Shown in pieces: positions 1 to 4,475 of a stretch of 5,824 nucleotides of DNA (position 1 is the first letter of the stretch; each line of letters opens with the position of its first letter). This DNA is from M3007 sp040080915 (GTDB lineage: Bacteria > Bacteroidota > Bacteroidia > Chitinophagales > Saprospiraceae). The notes beneath the pieces are model-generated. The model did no database searches, was not told where the DNA came from, and worked only from the letters and a program-made list of their open reading frames with translations. Where the stretch lies: NCBI GenBank assembly GCA_040080915.1, contig JBEBHD010000298.1, positions 1-5,824 on the forward strand. Reading direction: 5' to 3'. Made by a program: the position numbers and the translations under genes.

Positions 1-1536
1 GAGCGGCGGCGCAGCGGCGACGGCGACGGGCGGGGTCGTGTTGGCGGTGACACTGACGCTGGCAGTGGCAGTGCAGCCGTTGTCGGTGTTGGTGACGGTT
101 ATGGTGTACGTCCCGGCCTGATTCACTGTCGGGTTGGTGGTGTTAGTTCCGCCAGTGAAACCGCCCGGATTGGCCGACCAGTTGTAGGTAAATTCCGAAC
201 CTTGCGACGAGCCGCCCGCGTCCAGTTCGACCTCCGGCGTGTAGCAATTGACTACGCCCGGCGGCGCGATAGTGGCCGTGGGAATTTCGAAATTGGAATC
301 AACAGTGACCTCGGACGTGCTGGAGCAGCCGTTAGCGGTGTTGGTCACGGTGAGGATGTAGGTGCCAGCCTGATTTACTGTTGGTGTGTACGTATTTGCA
401 CCGGCGGTTATGTTTCCGGGGTTCGGTGTCCACTGGATGGTGATGCCGTTGCCTGTGCTGCCGGAGCCTTGCAATTGCAGGTTCGGGTGGGTGCAGTTTA
501 GTGTTTGGGTCGGCCCGGCATCCGCGTCGGGGTAAACCTGGTTCGAGTTGACATTTACCGTGACGGAATTCGTGCAGCCGTTGTCGGTATTGGTTACCAC
601 GAGCGTGTACGTTCCGGCCTCGTCTACGACGGGAGTAAGCGTGTTTCCGCCGCTGACGATATTGCCGGGGTTGGCCGTCCACTCGTAGGTGAATTCCGGC
701 CCGGTGGACGAACCGGTTCCATTGATTGTGATTTCTGTGTTCACGCAAGTGATCGTGGGCGGGTTGGCGGCCACGGCCACGGGCGGGATGAGGCTGGCAG
801 AAACCGTGACGCTGGCGGTGGCGGTGCAGTTGTTGTCGGTATTGGTGACAGTAATCGTGTAGGTGCCGCCAGCATCCACAGTTGGGTTGGTGGTGTTGGT
901 GCCGCCGGTGAAATTACCACCTCCGCCAGCGCCCCATTGGTAGGTGAAATTACCGCCCTGGGATGAGCCGCTACCATCCAATTCGATTTCGGGCGTGTTG
1001 CAATTGACCACTCCCGGCGGCTCGATCATCGCCGTGGGCGGGTCGGTATTGCCGTCCACTGTCACGCTGGCCTCGGCGGTACAGCCATTAGCCGTGTTGG
1101 TGACAAACAGGTTGTACGTGCCAGCTTGGTTTACCTGCGGGTTGAGCGTGGTGGTGCAGCAGGTGAAATTCCCACCCGTGGTACTCCACTCGAAGGTAAA
1201 ATTCGGCCCGGTGGATGTGCCGTTTCCGTTCAAGGTGATGGTCGGGGTGGTACAACTGATATTTTGCGGCGCAGCAATGACGGCTATCGGTGGGGTGATG
1301 TTCTGCACGACGGTCACGGACACGGTCTTGGTGCAGCCGTTTTGGCTGTTAGTTACTGTGAGCGTGTAGGTGCCGGGCGCGTTCACGGTCGGTTCGAGGG
1401 TGGTTTCGCAGCAGGTGAGGCCGGGGCCGTCCCACTCGTAGGAGAATTCGGATCCTTGTGACGAGCCGGTTCCATTGATGGTGATTTCAGTGACCGTGCA
1501 GTTCAGTTGGCCGTTTACTGTTGCTACCGCAGTTGG
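1..1536 (-). repeat. Tandem array of 82-85-residue PKD-like repeats, six complete and a seventh cut by the window edge
   Basis: Each unit begins with a Pro-x-Ala-like strand, then has a first cysteine (NC, SC or TC), a GSG/TGSS turn, an aromatic-x-W strand (such as FTYEW), an N/TP.VN.AGTY strand and a closing VTNT.NGC with the second cysteine. Unit limits in the gene are 1536-1291, 1290-1039, 1038-784, 783-532, 531-283, 282-31 and 30-1 (partial). Lengths are 82, 84, 85, 84, 83 and 84 residues. The two invariant cysteines per unit suggest one disulfide per domain, fitting an extracellular stalk. No stop or frame break occurs in the array, and the repeats have diverged in DNA sequence, so the array is old rather than freshly expanded. 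Confidence 0.88.
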
Positions 1537-4017
1537 CAATGTTGTGTTCGACGTGATGGTGACGCTGGCCGAAACGGTGCAGTTGTTGTCGTCAGTGACC
1601 GTTACGGTGTAGGTTCCGCCAGTGGTGAAGGTGGGATTTGGGCCGCCGGAGCCGCCGCTCCAGTTGTACGTATAGCCGGGGGTGCCGCCGGACGCGTCCA
1701 CTTCGGCGCTGCCGGTGGGGTTGTTGCAGTCAATGTTACCGGTGTTGGTGGCGGTGGCGGTGAGCTGGGGCGGTTCTGTTAATTCCACGGTGGTTTCGTC
1801 GGTGCAGCCTTGGGCGTTGGTGGCGGTCACGGTGTAGGTGCCGGGAGGCAACCCGGTCGGGTTTGCGCCGTTGAAATTGTTGCTCCAGGCGTAAGTGTAG
1901 GGCGCATTTCCGCCGGTGGCGGATGCCGAGGCGGAGCCGTTATTGGCCCCAAAGCAGGTCGGGTCGGTGGCGGTTGCAGTCACATCCAACGTCACTTCAG
2001 TGAGCGTGACGGTGCCCGAAACGGTGCCGGTACAGCCACTTTGCGACGACACGCTGACCAATGAATATGTACCAGGGTCGGAAACCGTGAAGGTAACCGG
2101 GCTGCTCGTATAGGTGTAGGTTTCGTTGCTGCCGTTGTTGTTTATCTCCACCGTCCAGGGGCTGAAGCCGGTGAGCGTGATGGTCAGGTTGATCGTGTCG
2201 GGTTGGTTGGCACAGAAGAAACCGGAGCCGCTGATGTTGGCCGTGGGTGCCGGTTCGAGGGTGACCGTGGCCTCGGCGGTGGCGGTTTCACCGCAAGCAT
2301 CGGTGACGGTGACGGTGTAGGTATGGGTGCCTGTTTGGGTGACGGTGATGGAGGGTGTGGTGGCGTTCGTGCTCCAGAGGTACGTGAGCGGTGGCTGGCC
2401 GTTGCTGATGAGTGTGGGCGTGAGCGTGGTGCTGGACAGGCCGCAGTGCTCCTGATCGGCCATTTCGATTTCGAGCGGGGTTTTATCGTGGATATTAAAC
2501 GTGGACTGGGTGAGGTTGCACGAGCAGGGGTTGTCCAAGGTAATGATGATCGTCTCGTTTCCTTCAATGTCAAAGTCGGGTAGCACGTTCACGGGCAGAT
2601 CAACATAGGTGGCACCGGCAGGTATGGTGATGGAAGTCGGCAAGGGATCGTAGTCGTCACCAGAAGTGGCCGTGCCCGTTATGGTAAAATTCACCACGAG
2701 CGGTTCGTTGGGGTTGCCGCCAGCGCGGAAAAAACGAATGAACCCGCCGTTACAGCCTTCGATGACGTATTGGAACCCTGCCGGGTACATCGGGTTGGCT
2801 TTTACTACTCCGCCGGCGTTGAAGGAATTGGCCTTCAGAAAAACTGCCGAAAAATATTGTGCGTCCGCAATATCGGCTATCGCCAACTTGATATGGTAGG
2901 TTGAGCAGGGAATGAGGCTGTCGGCCGTCGCGGTCAACACAGTGGTCCAGCCATCAAGGGCACATTCGGGCTGACAACAAGCCCCAACATTCTGGCAGGG
3001 ATTGAAGGTATTGTTGTTTACATAGTAGGCTGTGTTGGTCAAATGGTTGACGTTGTTGATGGCCACCGGTGGGTTGCCTCCGATGGGGAGCAAGGCTATG
3101 TTTTGGGTGCCGGGGATGCCGGGGCCGCTGATAAAGAATCCAAAAATATCGTTGTACTGAGAATTTACAAACTCGCAATACTCCTCGGAGCCAAATACAT
3201 ATTCAAATGACACGGACTCCGAGGTGGGCGTAAAGTCAAACTCCAATTTTATCACATCATACTGCTCCTGGTTTCCCGGTGTAAGGGCTTCCAAGTCCGG
3301 GTCGTCGGGGCTGTTGACCCCAAAGCCAGCCGTGTTGGCAGACGTGTTGCCTGCATTGTTCGGGCCGGGCAGGCTGCTGACATTTCCGGTACACAGCACC
3401 ACACCTGTTGGCATGCCGATATTGGTGCCTCCGTTGTTGAATGTGCCGCGCGATTGTGCAGGGCCGGTAGACGAGGCACCGGAAACCTGAAAACAATCGC
3501 CCCCGATCAATGTCGTGACCAATGACGAAGCCGAAACCCCTCCCGTGGTCGTCAAATTGGCCATGCCCATGCTTTCCAATTGTTGGAAAAACTTGTCGCG
3601 AAACGCCGTCGCCTCCGGGCAGTCCACGCAACCAACAGAAAGGAAGGCAGACAGGAATCCCGCCTGGCTGCCGTCGCCAGCCAAGAGCACAAAGTCGGCG
3701 CACTCGCCTACGGCCACAAACTGCCGTTGCCGTGGCCGGTCGGGCCGGGACATGGGTTTGGCCAGCGCCTCCATTTCGGGGTCGGCCATCGTCAGCACCA
3801 TCGGCGTTTTTACACCAAAAACAGCGGGCACAGCAATGGCAGAATAGGTCATTCCGGGCACCAAACCGCATACACGGATATGATTTTCACCCAAGGCGAC
3901 ATCCATCGGGATGCGCTGGCGTTGGTCATCAAGTTTGAGGAAAATGGAGTGCTGTGCGGAAAGGTTTTTTACGGAAAAAACGAAAACAATGATGGAGAGC
4001 GTAAGCTTGAAACTCAT
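1..4017 (-). CDS. Giant secreted multidomain adhesin-like protein (choice-of-anchor L / Calx-beta / PKD-SprB repeats), 3' end outside window
   Basis: One open frame of 1339 codons without a stop; I translated it line by line. It starts at ATG 4015-4017, chosen because a signal peptide (residues 1-21) follows at once; an in-frame stop lies upstream at 4078-4080. Domains in order: unrecognised region 22-164 (Cys50, 106, 130, 133); choice-of-anchor L about 165-400 (FGSEEY at 275-280, NDIFGFFISGPG at 289-300, IADIADAQYFSAVFL at 380-394); Calx-beta-like about 418-512 (SGDDYDPLP, then DIEGNETIIITL); two PKD/Ig-like domains about 513-600 and 601-672; two SprB-type repeats about 675-827; then PKD-like repeats from 828 on. 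In this family such proteins are exported and often carry a C-terminal type IX secretion sorting domain; that end is not visible here. A role in adhesion, gliding or matrix is inference. No catalytic domain is seen. No Shine-Dalgarno sequence precedes the start, as is usual in Bacteroidota. The family call is secure; the exact function is unknown. Confidence 0.93.
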   Translation of the reverse strand, partial: MSFKLTLSIIVFVFSVKNLSAQHSIFLKLDDQRQRIPMDVALGENHIRVCGLVPGMTYSAIAVPAVFGVKTPMVLTMADPEMEALAKPMSRPDRPRQRQFVAVGECADFVLLAGDGSQAGFLSAFLSVGCVDCPEATAFRDKFFQQLESMGMANLTTTGGVSASSLVTTLIGGDCFQVSGASSTGPAQSRGTFNNGGTNIGMPTGVVLCTGNVSSLPGPNNAGNTSANTAGFGVNSPDDPDLEALTPGNQEQYDVIKLEFDFTPTSESVSFEYVFGSEEYCEFVNSQYNDIFGFFISGPGIPGTQNIALLPIGGNPPVAINNVNHLTNTAYYVNNNTFNPCQNVGACCQPECALDGWTTVLTATADSLIPCSTYHIKLAIADIADAQYFSAVFLKANSFNAGGVVKANPMYPAGFQYVIEGCNGGFIRFFRAGGNPNEPLVVNFTITGTATSGDDYDPLPTSITIPAGATYVDLPVNVLPDFDIEGNETIIITLDNPCSCNLTQSTFNIHDKTPLEIEMADQEHCGLSSTTLTPTLISNGQPPLTYLWSTNATTPSITVTQTGTHTYTVTVTDACGETATAEATVTLEPAPTANISGSGFFCANQPDTINLTITLTGFSPWTVEINNNGSNETYTYTSSPVTFTVSDPGTYSLVSVSSQSGCTGTVSGTVTLTEVTLDVTATATDPTCFGANNGSASASATGGNAPYTYAWSNNFNGANPTGLPPGTYTVTATNAQGCTDETTVELTEPPQLTATATNTGNIDCNNPTGSAEVDASGGTPGYTYNWSGGSGGPNPTFTTGGTYTVTVTDDNNCTVSASVTITSNTTLPTAVATVNGQLNCTVTEITINGTGSSQGSEFSYEWDGPGLTCCETTLEPTVNAPGTYTLTVTNSQNGCTKTVSVTVVQNITPPIAVIAAPQNISCTTPTITLNGNGTSTGPNFTFEWSTTGGNFTCCTTTLNPQVNQAGTYNLFVTNTANGCTAEASVTVDGNTDPPTAMIEPPGVVNCNTPEIELDGSGSSQGGNFTYQWGAGGGGNFTGGTNTTNPTVDAGGTYTITVTNTDNNCTATASVTVSASLIPPVAVAANPPTITCVNTEITINGTGSSTGPEFTYEWTANPGNIVSGGNTLTPVVDEAGTYTLVVTNTDNGCTNSVTVNVNSNQVYPDADAGPTQTLNCTHPNLQLQGSGSTGNGITIQWTPNPGNITAGANTYTPTVNQAGTYILTVTNTANGCSSTSEVTVDSNFEIPTATIAPPGVVNCYTPEVELDAGGSSQGSEFTYNWSANPGGFTGGTNTTNPTVNQAGTYTITVTNTDNGCTATASVSVTANTTPPVAVAAAPPL
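1537..1995 (-). repeat. Two SprB-type repeats in the secreted protein (residues about 675-827)
   Basis: The first unit (about 675-747) has the classic SprB layout: TATDPTCFGANNGSASASATGG, split around residues 682-703, then APYTYAWSN, GLPPGTYTVTATNAQGC and a closing TTVEL. The second unit (about 750-827) is a shortened relative with IDCNNPTGSAEVDASGGTPGYTYNWSG and GTYTVTVTDDNNC. SprB repeats are named after the gliding adhesin of Flavobacterium johnsoniae but occur in many Bacteroidota surface proteins, so they do not by themselves prove gliding. Each unit keeps two cysteines that could pair. Confidence 0.8.
2482..2766 (-). other. Calx-beta-like domain (residues about 418-512)
   Basis: The segment reads as a single beta-sandwich unit. 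FIRFFRAGG is followed by LVVNFTITGTATSGDDYDPL, then SITIPAGATYVDLPVNVLPD and DIEGNETIIITL. The T.SGDDY...P and D..EGNE.I...L signatures are typical of Calx-beta domains, whose acidic residues bind calcium in characterised members. Calcium binding here is inference from the conserved acidic positions (DDYD around 455-458; D481, D483, E485). It sits between the choice-of-anchor L domain and the PKD-type repeats, a common arrangement in Bacteroidota surface proteins. Confidence 0.75.
2818..3525 (-). other. Choice-of-anchor L domain (residues about 165-400)
   Basis: The stretch begins with SLVTTLIGGDCFQVSG and runs to FLKANSF. It carries the hallmarks of the choice-of-anchor L family: a GIVLSTG-like segment (here GVVLCTG, residues 205-211), FGSEEY followed by NDIFGFFISGPG, and near the end YHIKLAIADIADAQYFSAVFLKANSF split over 374-399. 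Members occur near the N-terminus of large surface or secreted proteins that end in one of several anchoring or sorting signals, which gives the family its name. No enzymatic activity is established for it as far as I know. Boundaries are approximate. Confidence 0.88.
3955..4017 (-). other. Sec signal peptide of the giant secreted protein
   Basis: Residues 1-21 have a short polar start with Lys4, a hydrophobic core (LSIIVFVFSV, residues 7-16) and a small-residue end, Ser20-Ala21, followed by Gln22. Cleavage is predicted after Ala21; a mature N-terminal Gln after SA is very common in exported Bacteroidota proteins. This indicates Sec export to the periplasm. There is no cysteine at the cleavage point, so a lipoprotein is unlikely. 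Confidence 0.85.
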
Positions 4018-4111
4018 AGCAGCAGCGAATTGTAAAGCAAGTAGTTTAAAAAAGCAGTGACAAGGTACTTTTTCCGATTATTCAATTGTAAGGCCTTTGC
4101 CCAATCAGTTG

Positions 4112-4171
4112 AAGCCGCAAGATTACAAAATGTGGTTTTTAAAAAAATCGATTTGGGCATCTTTACGGCTT
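4112..4171. repeat. Imperfect inverted repeat, possible operator or small hairpin
   Basis: AAGCCGCAAGAT at 4112-4123 is nearly the reverse complement of ATCTTTACGGCTT at 4159-4171 (one substitution and one extra base), with a 35-base AT-rich spacer. There is no T-tract directly after either arm, so it is not a standard terminator. It lies about 95-155 bases upstream of the adhesin start, where a regulator could act, but a chance match is possible. Confidence 0.3.
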
Positions 4172-4260
4172 AAACTCGCACATGGATGCTTGAAAGGGGA
4201 GTTATTTTTTTCGCCTTTAACCTGACCTTATCTCCAACGGCAACAGATTTTGTCCGATGT

Positions 4261-4291
4261 TTGGGCAACCACACCGTGACACCTAATTTTG
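4261..4291 (+). promoter_or_regulatory. Putative Bacteroidota-type promoter for mutS
   Basis: TTG at 4261-4263 is followed after 20 bases by TAATTTTG at 4284-4291, an exact match to the TAnnTTTG -7 motif with the -33 TTG known from Flavobacterium-type sigma-70 promoters. Transcription would start around 4296-4300, right at the left edge of the palindromic element. A 10-bp direct repeat, ATTTTGTCCG, occurs at 4247-4256 and again at 4286-4295 overlapping the -7 motif. The motif is short, so a chance match cannot be excluded, but it is the best-spaced candidate I found between the two genes. Confidence 0.55.
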
Positions 4292-4300
4292 TCCGCTTAA

Positions 4301-4460
4301 GAGCGTGTTTAAATTTCAGTCGCCGGGCTGCAAGCGGCAAATTTTGCTTCATGCTGCGTTGAAATTTTCGCCGTAGGCAACCGGCTACGGCTGCAAATTT
4401 CGCCTTGCCTGAAACAAAATTCGCTCGCTTTCGCCTCGGCACTGAAATTTAAACACGCTC
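4301..4460. mobile_element. 160-bp palindromic MITE-like element with TAA target duplication
   Basis: The first 20 bases (4301-4320, beginning GAGCGTGTTTAAATTTC) are the exact reverse complement of the last 20 (4441-4460). The whole 160 bp folds as one imperfect palindrome centred between 4380 and 4381: ATTTTGCTTC at 4341-4350 faces GAAACAAAAT at 4411-4420, GAAATTTT faces AAATTTC, and CCGTAG at 4371-4376 pairs with CTACGG at 4385-4390 at the tip. TAA occurs on both sides (4298-4300 and 4461-4463), as expected of a 3-bp target duplication. It encodes no transposase, so it would move only with help in trans. GAG ends with a TNA duplication are the pattern of the IS1031 group of the IS5 family; that parentage is inference. 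Alternatively it is a non-mobile intergenic palindrome. Confidence 0.75.
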
Positions 4461-4475
4461 TAAGTTATCTCTATT

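Larger units (their letters stand above)
4018..4475. other. Divergent intergenic region between the adhesin gene and mutS
   Basis: These 458 bases separate two divergent genes and should carry both promoters. The part next to the adhesin gene (4018-4180) is AT-rich, with an A/T run at 4136-4147. For the adhesin gene I find only weak matches to the Bacteroidota -7 motif on the minus strand (TACAATTG at 4090-4083 and TAATCTTG at 4125-4118, one mismatch each), neither with a well-spaced TTG. The part next to mutS holds a good promoter candidate and then the 160-bp palindromic element. The open minus-strand frame at 4170-4442 begins inside the mobile element and has no convincing start, so I do not call it a gene. 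No tRNA, rRNA or recognisable ncRNA was seen. Confidence 0.7.

Noticed and set aside
31..1536. CRISPR-like or satellite array, suggested by regular spacing of about 250 bases
   Set aside because: The periodicity is that of protein domains in an unbroken reading frame; the units are contiguous with no spacers, and they differ in sequence.
202..2583. Many long plus-strand frames rich in Gly, Val, Arg and Ala opposite the repeat array
   Set aside because: They are antisense shadows of the Thr/Val/Gly/Asn-rich repeat protein, whose ACC/GTC/GGC-rich codons give few stops on the other strand. They lack family resemblance and start signals, and the minus frame is continuous with clear domains.
3224..4035. 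Plus- and minus-strand alternative frames of 75-204 codons across the choice-of-anchor L and N-terminal region
   Set aside because: All overlap the well-supported minus-strand coding frame and translate to low-complexity Arg/Pro/His-rich sequence without recognisable motifs.
4128..4158. Possible terminator around the T5-A7 run
   Set aside because: It lies between two divergent gene starts where no transcript should end, and there is no stable GC-rich stem directly before a T-tract.
4170..4442. A 90-codon minus-strand frame with a protein-looking tail (KLGVTVWLPKHRTKSVAV, GDKVRLKAKK)
   Set aside because: Its start and first half lie inside the palindromic element and translate repeat DNA. 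Without the element the frame meets a stop just upstream and leaves only about 28 codons from a GTG. I recognise no family and see no start signals, so a chance frame is more likely than a gene remnant, though the tail does look beta-strand-like.
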